Of a stretch of DNA of 62,949 nucleotides, positions 27,729 through 39,683 are shown in pieces. A program made the translations under genes and the position numbers. Source of the DNA: Actinomycetota bacterium (lineage in GTDB: Bacteria; Actinomycetota; Actinomycetes; Nanopelagicales; Nanopelagicaceae). Each line of letters starts with the position of its first letter. The first letter of the stretch is position 1. The DNA lies in NCBI GenBank assembly GCA_015660815.1, contig JACSDF010000006.1, positions 1 through 62,949 of the forward strand, read 5' to 3'. Under the pieces are notes generated by a model. That model made no database searches, was not told the origin of the DNA, and worked only from the letters and a program-made list of their open reading frames with translations.

Positions 27729-28988
27729 ATGGCATCTCTCGATCGTTTCCGCGTTACGGGAGGAGCTAGTCTGCGTGGAGAAGTGACTGTCACTGGAGCT
27801 AAGAACTCCGTTTTAAAACTGATGGCGGCATCGATTTTAGCCGCGGGTACGACCACCATTGAGAATGTGCCAGAGATCGCCGATGTCGACATCATGTCAG
27901 ATCTTTTGACGCGCTTAGGTTGCACGGTAATCCACACAAAAGATTCTGTGACAATCGATGTTCCAGAAAAACTAGGATACCGAGCAGATTATGATCTGGT
28001 GCGAAAAATGCGTGCCTCTATAAATGTTTTAGGTCCACTTGTCGCTCGTATTGGTAGAGCAGAGGTAGCGCTACCTGGTGGGGATGCAATTGGATCGCGA
28101 GGCTTGGATTATCACATCAAAGGTTTAGAGGCACTGGGTGCGAAAGCGCATATTGAACATGGATATGTAATCGCCGAGGCAGAAGATGGATTAATTGGGA
28201 GCTTTATAGAACTTGATTTTCCAAGTGTTGGTGCGACAGAGAATATAATGACGGCAGCAGTATTAGCCAAGGGTGTAACAATTATCGAAAACTCTGCGCG
28301 AGAGCCAGATTTAATCGATCTCGGCGAATTCTTAATATCAATGGGTGCAAAGATACAAGGTCTTGGAACTCCACTAATCACAATCACTGGAGTGGAAAAA
28401 CTGAATCCCACAACTCATGTAACAATTCCTGATCGCATTATTACTGGAACTTGGGCATTTGCTGCGGCAATGACACGAGGTGACATCACAATCCATGGAG
28501 CGCGTGCTAAGGATTTAGAACTGCCCCTTGAAAAACTCGTCAGCGCTGGTGCGATTGTCACATCAACTTCTGACGGAATACGTGTTCGAATGGATTCAAG
28601 GCCACACGCTATCGATGTAGCAACTCTTCCCTATCCAGGCTTTCCTACAGATTTGCTTCCTATGGTTATCGCCCTGAACTCGATTGCCGTCGGTCACTCT
28701 TTAGTTACTGAAAATGTATTTGAATCTCGCTTTATGTTCGTCAACGAACTTATACGTCTTGGAGCGCAGATCTCGGTCGATGGCCATCATGCATCAATCG
28801 AAGGGGTCCCGGAGCTATCTGGGGCGCCAGTTGAGGCCACCGATATCCGTGCCGGTGCGGGTTTAGTTCTAGCAGCGCTCGTAAGTGAGGGTGAAACAAC
28901 TATAGATGGCGCCTTCCATGTAGATCGTGGATATCCTAACTTTGCTGAGCAACTTGTCACCCTAGGAGCGAAAGTGAGCCGTGAATAA
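27729..28988 (+). CDS. murA: UDP-N-acetylglucosamine 1-carboxyvinyltransferase
   Basis: First committed step of peptidoglycan synthesis: transfers enolpyruvate from PEP to UDP-GlcNAc. 419 residues, full length. Recognised from [22 protein letters not shown] (conserved KN pair at residues about 22-23), the [44 protein letters not shown] block, and the C-terminal [41 protein letters not shown]. At the position of the fosfomycin-reactive cysteine (loop after [18 protein letters not shown]) an aspartate is seen rather than cysteine, as in several Actinobacteria, so fosfomycin insensitivity is predicted. The TAATG junction couples it to glpX. Confidence 0.95.
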   Translation: MASLDRFRVTGGASLRGEVTVTGAKNSVLKLMAASILAAGTTTIENVPEIADVDIMSDLLTRLGCTVIHTKDSVTIDVPEKLGYRADYDLVRKMRASINVLGPLVARIGRAEVALPGGDAIGSRGLDYHIKGLEALGAKAHIEHGYVIAEAEDGLIGSFIELDFPSVGATENIMTAAVLAKGVTIIENSAREPDLIDLGEFLISMGAKIQGLGTPLITITGVEKLNPTTHVTIPDRIITGTWAFAAAMTRGDITIHGARAKDLELPLEKLVSAGAIVTSTSDGIRVRMDSRPHAIDVATLPYPGFPTDLLPMVIALNSIAVGHSLVTENVFESRFMFVNELIRLGAQISVDGHHASIEGVPELSGAPVEATDIRAGAGLVLAALVSEGETTIDGAFHVDRGYPNFAEQLVTLGAKVSRE

Positions 28989-29908
28989 TGCCTCCAATTC
29001 CAGATCGCAACTTAGCCCTTGAACTAATTCGCGTAACAGAGACTGCAGCGATTGCTGCAGCGCCGTGGGTAGGTCGTGGTGAGAAAAATTTAGCTGATAA
29101 AGCTGCAGTCGAAGCAATGCGCGAAATGATTAATACAGTTGATATGGCAGGTGTTGTAGTTATTGGTGAAGGTGAAAAAGATGACGCTCCGATGCTCCAT
29201 AATGGTGAGAACGTCGGAAATCAGCAAGGGCCATCATGTGATGTTGCAGTAGATCCGATAGATGGGACCTCATTAACTGCAAATGGAATGAATGGGGCTA
29301 TTTCCGTGATTGCCTTATCGCCTCGCGGAACTATGTTTGACCCTAAGACTTCTTTTTATATGAACAAAATTGTCACTGGGCCAGAGGCCGCGCATGTCAT
29401 TAACATACAAGCAACAACCGCCGAGAACATACATGCAGTTGCAAAGGCAAAAAATTTGGCGGTTAGCGACGTTACAGTAGTAGTACTAAATCGTCCACGC
29501 CATCAGCAGTTAATTGCAGAGATCCGTGCTGCCGGTGCGCGCATCCGCTTAATTCAAGATGGTGATGTTGCAGCGGCAATTGAAACTGCACGACCTAACA
29601 CTGGCATTGATTTATTGATGGGCATCGGTGGCACTCCAGAAGGTGTAATTGCTGCCGCTGCAATGATTTGCTTAGGTGGGGCTATCCAAGGTCAGTTATT
29701 CGAAGATGGCAAGCCAGTGGGTGCAATTTTGTACACCAAGGATCTTGTGAACTCCGAAGATGTTTTCTTAGCGGCAACTGGAATAACCGATGGTGAGTTA
29801 ATCAAGGGAATTCGCTATACGAGTTTTGGTGCCGTGAGTCAGTCAATCGTGATGCGTGGTCAGTCAAAGACAGTTCGTGTAATTGAAACCGAACATCACT
29901 TAAAGTAA
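28988..29908 (+). CDS. glpX: Fructose-1,6-bisphosphatase class II
   Basis: Gluconeogenic hydrolysis of fructose 1,6-bisphosphate. 306 residues. Metal-binding and catalytic motifs of GlpX are present: [14 protein letters not shown] (first acidic cluster), [17 protein letters not shown] (DPIDGT signature near residue 83), and [26 protein letters not shown]. Overlaps the murA stop by one base, so translation is coupled. It converges with atpC with only one base between the stop codons, leaving no room for a classical terminator. Confidence 0.95.
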   Translation: MPPIPDRNLALELIRVTETAAIAAAPWVGRGEKNLADKAAVEAMREMINTVDMAGVVVIGEGEKDDAPMLHNGENVGNQQGPSCDVAVDPIDGTSLTANGMNGAISVIALSPRGTMFDPKTSFYMNKIVTGPEAAHVINIQATTAENIHAVAKAKNLAVSDVTVVVLNRPRHQQLIAEIRAAGARIRLIQDGDVAAAIETARPNTGIDLLMGIGGTPEGVIAAAAMICLGGAIQGQLFEDGKPVGAILYTKDLVNSEDVFLAATGITDGELIKGIRYTSFGAVSQSIVMRGQSKTVRVIETEHHLK

Positions 29909-29909
29909 G

Positions 29910-30164
29910 TTACTTGCTCACAGTTTCAGTCAGAATAGAGACTCGATTATTCGATACTGATATGAAGCCACCACTAACAGTAAATTCAGTGGTGCTTCCA
30001 TCAATACCTTTTATGCTCACAGCACCATCGACAAGTACTCCAAAGAGCGGCGCGTGATCGCTCAAAATTCCGAGATCACCTTCCACGGTACGGGCAGAGA
30101 CAAATGATGCCTTCCCAGACCAGACTCGCTCTGTTGGAGATACAAGTTCGACGTTTAGTGTCAT
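29910..30164 (-). CDS. atpC: ATP synthase epsilon subunit, short form
   Basis: 84 residues, covering only the N-terminal beta-sandwich (MTLNVELVSPTERVWSGKASFVSARTVEGDLGILSDHAPLFGVL...). The two C-terminal helices that in most bacterial epsilon subunits (about 120-140 residues) can insert into F1 and block hydrolysis are absent. The beta-domain contacts gamma and the c-ring, so coupling should be retained while epsilon-mediated inhibition should not. Stop codon lies one base from the glpX stop; the start follows the atpD stop by 7 nt. Confidence 0.93.
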   Translation of the reverse strand: MTLNVELVSPTERVWSGKASFVSARTVEGDLGILSDHAPLFGVLVDGAVSIKGIDGSTTEFTVSGGFISVSNNRVSILTETVSK

Positions 30165-30171
30165 GTTTTAC

Positions 30172-32516
<2,345 letters not shown>

Positions 32517-32519
32517 GGG

Positions 32520-34160
32520 TTACTTCTTCACCGCCGGCGGAACATACTTTGTAATCTGCTCAGCACCTTCGCCATCGAGGGCTTCAGCTGGTGCATCATT
32601 GACTACAGCAGCTGCTGAACTTTTGAAGATTTTTTTGAAATCATCTACGGCGCTCTGCATCTTTGCAACGGTGTCATCTTCGAGCAACTTCGTCTCTGCG
32701 ATAACCGTGAAGATGTCTTTGCGTTCGCGGCCAATGAACTCTAGGAGTTCGGCCTCAAAGCGACGGATGTCGGCAACTGCAACTGAATCCAGCGCACCTG
32801 AAGTACCGGCCCAGATTGAAACAATCTGATGCTCAAGAGAGTACGGTGAGTACTGACCCTGCTTTAGGAGCTCAACCATGCGCGCACCGCGCTCAAGTTG
32901 TGCCTTTGAGGCGGCATCTAGATCTGAACCAAATGCTGCGAAGGCTTCGAGCTCACGGAACTGTGCCAAGTCAAGGCGTAGACGACCAGCGATCTTCTTC
33001 ATAGCCTTTGTCTGAGCAGAGCCACCCACGCGTGAAACCGAGATACCTACGTTAATCGCTGGACGAACTCCTGCGTTAAATAGATCTGTTTCAAGGAAGC
33101 ACTGACCATCGGTAATTGAAATAACATTTGTAGGAATAAAAGCTGAAACGTCATTTCCTTTAGTTTCAATAATTGGAAGACCGGTCATTGAGCCGCCACC
33201 GAGTTCATCGGAGAGCTTTGCACAACGCTCTAATAAACGTGAGTGTAAGTAGAAAACATCTCCAGGATATGCCTCGCGACCTGGTGGGCGACGAAGCAAC
33301 AATGAGACTGAACGGTAAGCCTCGGCCTGCTTTGAAAGATCATCAAAGACGATAAGTACATGCTCGCCGTTGTACATCCAGTGCTGGCCAATTGAAGAGC
33401 CAGTGTATGGAGCTAAATATTTAAATCCTGCTGGGTCGGAGGCTGGAGATGCAACGATTGTTGTGTACTCCATCGCGCCGGCCTCTTCGAGTGCGCCCTT
33501 AACTGCAGCGATCGTTGAACCTTTTTGCCCGATAGCAACATAGATACATTTAACTTGCTTCTTCTTATCTCCAGATTTCCAGTTTTCCTTCTGGTTAATA
33601 ATTGTGTCTACCGCAACGGCAGTCTTACCAGTCTGGCGATCGCCAATAATTAACTGGCGCTGTCCGCGACCAATAGCGGTCATCGCATCAATTGCTTTGA
33701 TTCCAGTTGCGAGTGGCTCTTTTACAGGTTGGCGCTGAACTACAGAGGGAGCCTGAAGTTCAAGTGCTCGTCGTGCATCGGCTTTGATCTCACCTTTGCC
33801 ATCGATCGGACGGCCTAGAGGATCAACCACGCGACCTAAGAAGGCATCGCCTACTGGTACAGAGAGAATTTCACCTGTGCGGCGAACTGATGTTCCCTCT
33901 TCAATTCCTTCGTAACCACCCAAGATAACAACGCCGATTTCACGTACGTCGAGATTGAGTGCGAGGCCAAGTGTGCCGTTTTCAAACTGCAACAACTCAT
34001 TTGCCATTGTTGATGGCAGCCCTTCAACGCGCGCGATTCCATCGCCTGCTTGGCTAACGGTTCCGACTTCGTCGCGAGCTGCAACGCCTGGATCGTAAGA
34101 CTTAACAAAGTTCGCTAAGGCTCCCTGGATTTCGGCCGGGTTGATCGTGAGGTCTGCCAT
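32520..34160 (-). CDS. atpA: ATP synthase alpha subunit
   Basis: Non-catalytic nucleotide-binding F1 subunit, 546 residues. P-loop [16 protein letters not shown] near residue 170, arginine-finger region [12 protein letters not shown], and the conserved [30 protein letters not shown]. The C-terminus extends about 35 residues past the usual end ([38 protein letters not shown]), a feature shared with actinobacterial alpha subunits where an extended tail suppresses ATP hydrolysis in mycobacteria. Confidence 0.97.
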   Translation of the reverse strand: MADLTINPAEIQGALANFVKSYDPGVAARDEVGTVSQAGDGIARVEGLPSTMANELLQFENGTLGLALNLDVREIGVVILGGYEGIEEGTSVRRTGEILSVPVGDAFLGRVVDPLGRPIDGKGEIKADARRALELQAPSVVQRQPVKEPLATGIKAIDAMTAIGRGQRQLIIGDRQTGKTAVAVDTIINQKENWKSGDKKKQVKCIYVAIGQKGSTIAAVKGALEEAGAMEYTTIVASPASDPAGFKYLAPYTGSSIGQHWMYNGEHVLIVFDDLSKQAEAYRSVSLLLRRPPGREAYPGDVFYLHSRLLERCAKLSDELGGGSMTGLPIIETKGNDVSAFIPTNVISITDGQCFLETDLFNAGVRPAINVGISVSRVGGSAQTKAMKKIAGRLRLDLAQFRELEAFAAFGSDLDAASKAQLERGARMVELLKQGQYSPYSLEHQIVSIWAGTSGALDSVAVADIRRFEAELLEFIGRERKDIFTVIAETKLLEDDTVAKMQSAVDDFKKIFKSSAAAVVNDAPAEALDGEGAEQITKYVPPAVKK

Positions 34161-34172
34161 GTATTTCTCCCT

Positions 34173-35000
34173 TTATTTGCTTCCGACTACGGCGCGAGCG
34201 GCCCCAGCCAAACGATTTGAAACAGTTCCATCAACTAACTCATCTGCAAACTTGACTGAAACTCCACCGATTACTGCCGGTTCAATCTCAATATTGATAC
34301 GTACGGGCTGACCTACCTGATTATTAAGTGCGGTAGATAAACGTTCTTGTTGAGCAGCGCTAAGCGGTGCAGCTACGCGGACCAGTGCAATCACGCGATT
34401 ACGGCGTGCGGCAAGAGCGTGGGCATAGTCATCAAAGGCTGATTCAATGCTGCGTCCACGCCATGTGTTTGCGAGCTGCGAAACCAGCTTCACAGTCGAA
34501 CCAGATGCACCCTTAAGAATCTCGCTAACGAGTGTTGCTTTAGCAAGCTTTGCATCCGATGTCAGTGCCTTGCGAAGTTCGGCTGAGCCGGCAATCGCAC
34601 GTGAGGCGGTAAAGATTTCATTTTCTACGCGATCGAGTTCGCCTGCAATATTGGCAGCTGATGCTTCTGCCTCAATAGCTAACTGCTCAATCACAAGTAC
34701 AAGATCCTTTGGAGCAGACCAACGCATCGCAGATATCTCGGTTGTAATGCCAAGTGCCAATGCGCCAATTTTTGAGCCGAATAACTCAGTAAGAAATGCC
34801 GACTTAGATTTATCATCGCGAGAAGAATCAGTTAGAGCGCGACGCACTGCGATATTTGTATCCAGAACATCGGCGACAAAGAAAAGTTCAGCGCTCAACG
34901 TAGATGCCTTTGATGCATCTACTCCTTTTACGGCAGCATCTAAAGCCGCGCGCGCAGTCACGAGTGACTGACGGCTGCTGCCTCCGAGGTGAGCTCTCAT
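34173..35000 (-). CDS. atpH: ATP synthase delta subunit, long actinobacterial form
   Basis: Peripheral stalk protein linking F1 to subunit b. 275 residues, longer than the roughly 180 of most bacteria and like the actinobacterial form, but not fused to a b-type domain. The N-terminal helical domain carries the extra length; the C-terminal part RVAAPLSAAQQERLSTALNNQVGQPVRINIEIEPAVIGGVSVKFADELVDGTVSNRLAGAARAV is the canonical delta domain. Confidence 0.94.
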   Translation of the reverse strand: MRAHLGGSSRQSLVTARAALDAAVKGVDASKASTLSAELFFVADVLDTNIAVRRALTDSSRDDKSKSAFLTELFGSKIGALALGITTEISAMRWSAPKDLVLVIEQLAIEAEASAANIAGELDRVENEIFTASRAIAGSAELRKALTSDAKLAKATLVSEILKGASGSTVKLVSQLANTWRGRSIESAFDDYAHALAARRNRVIALVRVAAPLSAAQQERLSTALNNQVGQPVRINIEIEPAVIGGVSVKFADELVDGTVSNRLAGAARAVVGSK

Positions 35001-35020
35001 CTTTTACTGCTTCCTTTTCT

Positions 35021-35560
<540 letters not shown>

Positions 35561-35591
35561 TTAAGTTTCAATTAGTGAAATCGAATATGTT

Positions 35592-35795
35592 TTAGAGAAC
35601 GAATGCGAGAACGAGGCCGAAGAGTGCAAGGGCTTCAGCCAGTGCGAAGCCAAGGAATGCGATTGGCTGTAGGACGCTACGTGCCTCTGGCTGACGTGCG
35701 ACGCCGTTGATATATGCGGCGAAGATTAGACCAGTTGCGATTCCGGGACCGATTGCTGCGAGGCCAAAACCAACGAGGTTAAGTGTGCCTTCCAT
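35592..35795 (-). CDS. atpE: ATP synthase c subunit
   Basis: 67-residue proteolipid, two helices forming the rotor ring. Helix 1 is glycine-rich ([26 protein letters not shown]), the polar loop is RQPEA, and the ion-carrying glutamate is in [15 protein letters not shown] of helix 2. The Q/E-S/T pattern of sodium-binding rings is not present, so protons are the likely coupling ion. Short compared with the 75-85 residues of many bacteria. Confidence 0.96.
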   Translation of the reverse strand: MEGTLNLVGFGLAAIGPGIATGLIFAAYINGVARQPEARSVLQPIAFLGFALAEALALFGLVLAFVL

Positions 35796-35814
35796 TTTTT
35801 CTCCTTATTTCCTA

Positions 35815-36600
35815 TTAGTGTTCGTCGGCAAGGGCGCCGGCGATATAGAGAGCTGCGAGCAGAGTAAAGATGTACGCCTGCAGCACTTGAACCATGAATT
35901 CAAAGAAGGTCAACACAATGCCTACAGCGAAGGCAAATGGGCTGATCAACTTTAAACCAATAACTCCTTGGAGAAGATGTTCTCCACCCAAGATAAACAC
36001 GAGCAACAACAAGTGGCCCGCAAACATATTTGCAAATAAACGAAGTGCGAGCGTTAATGGACGCACGACAAAAAAAGTTAGAATTTCTAGAGGAGTGATG
36101 AGAATATATGCCGCTTTTGGTACGCCTGGCATAAACATGATCTCTTTGAAGTATTTGAGTGCACCTTGTTTACGAATTCCAACATAGTGAAAAACGAGGT
36201 AAACGGTTAGCGCTAATACATAAGGAAAAGATATGCGTGACATTGTTGGAAACTGCAAAAGTGGAACAATTCCGAAAACATTGTTAACTAAAATGAATGT
36301 GAAGAGTGTAAAGAGGTAGGGCACAAAACGCAGAAAGTCATGTCCAATTACATCTTTTGCTAATTCATTTCGTACAAAACCATAAACAGATTCGCCAGCG
36401 AACTGAAGCTTCGAAGGAACAACTGCAGCTTTTCGCGAAGCAAGTATGAAAAATACTGAGATAAGAATTACTGAAAAGAAAACTAAAAAAATTGGTTTAG
36501 TTGTATAAGCGTTATCACCAAAGATTGGTGGGAGTTCAAAATCGGAGCTGCTCGGTGGGACGAAGCCACCACCTGTGCCAGAACGCAGTAAATCGCGCAC
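35815..36600 (-). CDS. atpB: ATP synthase a subunit
   Basis: Membrane stator with the two proton half-channels, 261 residues. The essential arginine is in VRPLTLALRLFANMFAGHLLLLVF; the C-terminal helix ends FEFMVQVLQAYIFTLLAALYIAGALADEH. Start is GTG 36600, since AAGGAG lies 6 nt upstream; the overlapping ATG 4 nt before is out of frame. Confidence 0.96.
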   Translation of the reverse strand: MRDLLRSGTGGGFVPPSSSDFELPPIFGDNAYTTKPIFLVFFSVILISVFFILASRKAAVVPSKLQFAGESVYGFVRNELAKDVIGHDFLRFVPYLFTLFTFILVNNVFGIVPLLQFPTMSRISFPYVLALTVYLVFHYVGIRKQGALKYFKEIMFMPGVPKAAYILITPLEILTFFVVRPLTLALRLFANMFAGHLLLLVFILGGEHLLQGVIGLKLISPFAFAVGIVLTFFEFMVQVLQAYIFTLLAALYIAGALADEH

Positions 36601-36653
36601 TCATAACTCCTTCAAATGTTGAGAACGATGGTTACAACTGGAAAGACGAGGGA

Positions 36654-36659
36654 AGCCTA
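36654..36659 (-). promoter_or_regulatory. Candidate atpB operon promoter (-10)
   Basis: TAGGCT on the minus strand, the same hexamer as before the cobalamin adenosyltransferase and 55517 genes, would start a transcript about 47 nt before the atpB GTG. It lies just downstream of an intrinsic terminator, which supports a separate start for the structural atp genes. Confidence 0.35.
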
Positions 36660-36698
36660 TGGCAGAGGCGGCCAGGTTGAGAAATCGGAATGCCCGCT

Positions 36699-36726
36699 AA
36701 AAAAGTGGGGCGGCTCACTCCCGCCC
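36699..36726 (-). terminator. Intrinsic terminator inside the atp cluster
   Basis: On the minus strand GGGCGG, loop of 7, CCGCCC, then CACTTTTTT. The stem overlaps the stop codon of the 62-residue AtpI-like gene. It should reduce read-through from the wecA-atpI unit into atpB. Confidence 0.7.
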
Positions 36727-36903
36727 GAAGCGCAGCCATACGAGATAAATAGCACCACTGATACCCACTAAGAGGCCAAGCAAAGTGAAGTAGCCCTGAT
36801 TGAGCCATTGGTCGAGACCGTATCCAATTCCGCCCCAGAAGAGCAGGCCAGAAAGGAGGTAGCCAAAGATCGACCACATAGCGTTCTCTTCGCGCTTTGC
36901 CAT
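36715..36903 (-). CDS. Small two-helix membrane protein, AtpI/AtpZ-like
   Basis: 62 residues with two hydrophobic helices (SIFGYLLSGLLFWGGIGYGLDQWL and YFTLLGLLVGISGAIYLVWLRF), separated by a short loop GLDQWLNQG, a pattern of AtpZ-type (F0F1-ATPase subunit, putative) proteins. Located between the AtpI-like gene and atpB. Members may help assemble the c-ring or carry Mg2+/Ca2+; not shown here. A GAG-rich site precedes the ATG. Confidence 0.75.
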   Translation of the reverse strand: MAKREENAMWSIFGYLLSGLLFWGGIGYGLDQWLNQGYFTLLGLLVGISGAIYLVWLRFGRE

Positions 36904-36913
36904 CCAGGGCTCC

Positions 36914-37327
36914 TTAAGCTTTCGTATCCGGGAGAGGTAAATGTAGGCGAAGTTTCATGAAACTGGCAATCTCGCCCCACAGCCAGGAGATTGTGAGTAA
37001 AACCGCCGTAATTCCAAAAGCTGTTCGGCTGATTGTGGCCCGGTCGGTGAACTTAGCAATTGCCCACAGCAATAGGCCTAAGGCAAAAAGCTTGGCAAAG
37101 TAAGAAAAGAGCGCCATAGCCATAGTGGAGATTGGATCTAAGTTCCTAGTCATCCGTGAAACTGCGATGTGAATAATAAAGAATATTACGACTACGAATT
37201 GGGCCAGAAGTGCGCCATAAAAACCACTGAGTCCGCTCAGAATCGTAGCTACAGTAATTGCAACAACACTGACTGCCAGCGTTGGAAAGAAGGCGCCTCT
37301 CAGCAAGCGCGATTCATTGCTACTCAT
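36914..37327 (-). CDS. atpI: ATP synthase protein I-like membrane protein
   Basis: 137 residues with four hydrophobic helices (about 12-35, 38-58, 68-92, 98-118). Position at the head of the atp cluster, after wecA, is that of AtpI in Actinobacteria. The helix MAMALFSYFAKLFALGLLLWAIAK carries the conserved Lys. Start overlaps the wecA stop (ATGA). AtpI assists c-ring assembly in other bacteria. Confidence 0.82.
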   Translation of the reverse strand: MSSNESRLLRGAFFPTLAVSVVAITVATILSGLSGFYGALLAQFVVVIFFIIHIAVSRMTRNLDPISTMAMALFSYFAKLFALGLLLWAIAKFTDRATISRTAFGITAVLLTISWLWGEIASFMKLRLHLPLPDTKA

Positions 37328-38403
37328 ACAAATACCTTTTTTCCAATTTTAGAAACCACTACTGTCACAAAGAATAGAAATACTGCAGTAATCAAGGCTA
37401 CCCACCACGGTGCAAATGCTAATACTGTAACTGGAAAGGCAATCATTGCCGTCCATAAATAGAGAATCGAAGCTGTTTTTAACTGTGAGTTTCCGGCGCT
37501 CAATAACCGGTGGTGCAAGTGTTGATTATCAGGTGCAAACGGAGATTTACCGGCTTTGACTCGACGAATAACTGCAAGCAATAAATCCACCAAGGGAATT
37601 GCAAGAACTGCAAATGGCAACAACAGTGGCAAGAGAGTTGGACCGGCAGACTCGGCCGCGATTGCATTAGGGTCGACCTGGCCGGTTAATGTAATGGCAG
37701 CAGTTGCTAGTAAGAGTCCGAGCAACATTGAACCGCTGTCACCCATGAAAATTCTTGCTGGGTGTGCATTATGTGGCAAGAAACCAATGCAGATTCCGAC
37801 AAGAACTGCCGTTACCAATGAAGGGGTACCCGCACGACTAAAGCCGTATTCAACGGCCAGTAAATATGCGAAAGCAAAAAATGCAATCCCGGAAATCGCC
37901 ACTATTCCAGCGGCAAGGCCATCCATGCCATCGATAAAATTAACTGCGTTAATAATTATCACTACTACAAGGACAGTAAGTAACTGACCAATACTGGGCG
38001 GCAAAGTAATTACTCCATTGATTGGGAGCCAAAGAATCTGAATTCCATACATCAGTAAAATACTCGCTGCAAAAACTTGGCCGGCAAGTTTAGTAAGGGC
38101 ATCTAGTTGGAAGCGATCATCTGCCATGCCCAATAAAACGATGACCGTAGAAGCCAAGAAAATACCTTGAGATTCGTGGCCAAAGGATTTACCAACAAGC
38201 GGAAGATGATTCACAATCATGAAAGTCACCGTCATTGCCAACCACATTGCAACGCCACCCCAGCGGGCAGTTGGAACCGTGTGAATGTCGCGCCCACGAA
38301 TCTGCGCTACCGCTCCAAATCGAATCGCTTGGGTGCGTACCAAGGGAGTAATTGAGTAACACAACGCTGCGCAAATAAACAGTGTTACCAAGTACTCTCT
38401 CAT
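37324..38403 (-). CDS. Undecaprenyl-phosphate N-acetylglucosaminyl 1-phosphate transferase (WecA/MraY family)
   Basis: Polytopic enzyme of about 11 helices that moves a sugar 1-phosphate onto the lipid carrier, starting teichoic, arabinogalactan or other surface glycan synthesis. 359 residues. Family signatures: the cytoplasmic DDRFQLDALTKLAGQ (Asp pair), NAVNFIDGMDGLAAGI, PARIFMGDSGSMLLG, and the C-terminal histidine motif PDNQHLHHRLL. The actinobacterial equivalent sits in front of atpI, as here. Starts 8 nt after glyA. Confidence 0.93.
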   Translation of the reverse strand: MREYLVTLFICAALCYSITPLVRTQAIRFGAVAQIRGRDIHTVPTARWGGVAMWLAMTVTFMIVNHLPLVGKSFGHESQGIFLASTVIVLLGMADDRFQLDALTKLAGQVFAASILLMYGIQILWLPINGVITLPPSIGQLLTVLVVVIIINAVNFIDGMDGLAAGIVAISGIAFFAFAYLLAVEYGFSRAGTPSLVTAVLVGICIGFLPHNAHPARIFMGDSGSMLLGLLLATAAITLTGQVDPNAIAAESAGPTLLPLLLPFAVLAIPLVDLLLAVIRRVKAGKSPFAPDNQHLHHRLLSAGNSQLKTASILYLWTAMIAFPVTVLAFAPWWVALITAVFLFFVTVVVSKIGKKVFV

Positions 38404-38411
38404 GAGATCAA

Positions 38412-39671
38412 TTAAGCCTGATAAATTGGGAAGCGCGCAGTCAATGCATGGACTTCAGTTTTTATCTGCGCATGCACACTGGGTTCATCGCTTGCAATGG
38501 CACGTGAAATTAAAGTAGCAATCTGCTTCATCTCAGCGACGCCCATACCTTGGGTGGTTGTCGCTGGTGTGCCAACACGAATTCCGCTTGTAATTCCAGG
38601 CTTCTCTGGATCATTTGGAATTGAGTTCTTATTCATGACGATACCAGCCAACCCACAGCGTTCATCGGCCACTTTGCCAGTAACGCCGGTGCTGCGAATA
38701 TCCATCAGAGCTAAATGAGTTTGAGTTCCGCCAGATACAGCACGCATACCTTCAGCCTCGAGTGATGCGGCTAAGGCTTGTGCATTCACAATTACATCCT
38801 TGGCATATTTTTGATATCCAGGAGTTGCGCACTCAGCTAACGCCACGGCTTTGCCGGCGACTGCCGACATGATTGGCCCACCCTGAATTCCAGGGAAGAC
38901 AGCCTTATCTATTGCGGGGCCGTGTTCGGCCTTAGCCAAAATCATTCCACCTCGAGGGCCACGCAGAACTTTGTGCGTAGTAAATGAAACAACGTCGGCG
39001 AATGGCACTGGAGATGGAATCGCTTTTCCGGCGACTAATCCAATGAAGTGCGCGGCATCTACCCACATGATTGCGCCGACTTCATCGCAAATCGCACGAA
39101 TCTTTTCAAAATCAATGAGTGAGGGATATGCCGTTGCTCCTGAACAGATCATCTTTGGTTTAGTCGCAATCGCTTTTTCTCTAAGTTCATCATAATCAAT
39201 GAGCTCATTATCGGCGCGAACGCCATAAGACTCAACGTTAAACCACTTACCGGAAAAGTTAACCGCTGATCCATGTGTTAAGTGTCCACCGTGCGGCAAC
39301 GACATCGCCAGAATGGTGTCACCTGGTTTAGTAAAAGCTTGATAGACCGCGATATTTGCACTTGCTCCTGAGTGCGGCTGAACATTCGCATGCTCGGCTC
39401 CAAACAAACTCTTTGCGCGCTCTATTGCAAGAGCCTCTGCCTTGTCCACTTCTTCGCAACCACCGTAATACCGTTTACCTGGATAACCCTCAGCATATTT
39501 GTTGGATAGCGTCGATCCCATCGTCGCTAATACGGCACGCGAAGTAAAGTTTTCGGAGGCAATTAACTGAAGATTAGTTTGTTGACGCTTAAGCTCAGAT
39601 AAAAGAACTGCAGCAATCTCTGGATCTTGTGCAGTGAGAGCTTCAAAATCTGGGCCATAGAATGTAGACAT
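38412..39671 (-). CDS. glyA: Serine hydroxymethyltransferase
   Basis: PLP enzyme converting serine and tetrahydrofolate to glycine and 5,10-methylene-THF. 419 residues. Seen: LQLIASENFTSRAVLATMGS, YPGKRYYGGCEEVDKAE, VDAAHFIGLVAG, PLP lysine in DVVSFTTHKVLRGPRGG, and TGKVADERCGLAGI. The ATG is 6 nt after TAAGAT, with TGGAGT in between that could double as a weak ribosome-binding site. Confidence 0.97.
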   Translation of the reverse strand: MSTFYGPDFEALTAQDPEIAAVLLSELKRQQTNLQLIASENFTSRAVLATMGSTLSNKYAEGYPGKRYYGGCEEVDKAEALAIERAKSLFGAEHANVQPHSGASANIAVYQAFTKPGDTILAMSLPHGGHLTHGSAVNFSGKWFNVESYGVRADNELIDYDELREKAIATKPKMICSGATAYPSLIDFEKIRAICDEVGAIMWVDAAHFIGLVAGKAIPSPVPFADVVSFTTHKVLRGPRGGMILAKAEHGPAIDKAVFPGIQGGPIMSAVAGKAVALAECATPGYQKYAKDVIVNAQALAASLEAEGMRAVSGGTQTHLALMDIRSTGVTGKVADERCGLAGIVMNKNSIPNDPEKPGITSGIRVGTPATTTQGMGVAEMKQIATLISRAIASDEPSVHAQIKTEVHALTARFPIYQA

Positions 39672-39677
39672 ACTCCA

Positions 39678-39683
39678 ATCTTA
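39678..39683 (-). promoter_or_regulatory. -10-like hexamer before glyA
   Basis: TAAGAT on the minus strand ends 6 nt before the glyA ATG and overlaps the end of the tsaC-like gene, so glyA-wecA-atpI may form their own unit. Confidence 0.4.

Noticed and set aside
29905-29915. Possible missing terminator between glpX and atpC
   Set aside because: The stop codons are one base apart and such tail-to-tail packing occurs several times here (8469/8474, 17783/17770, 22260/22257), so it is a general feature of this genome and not a special signal.
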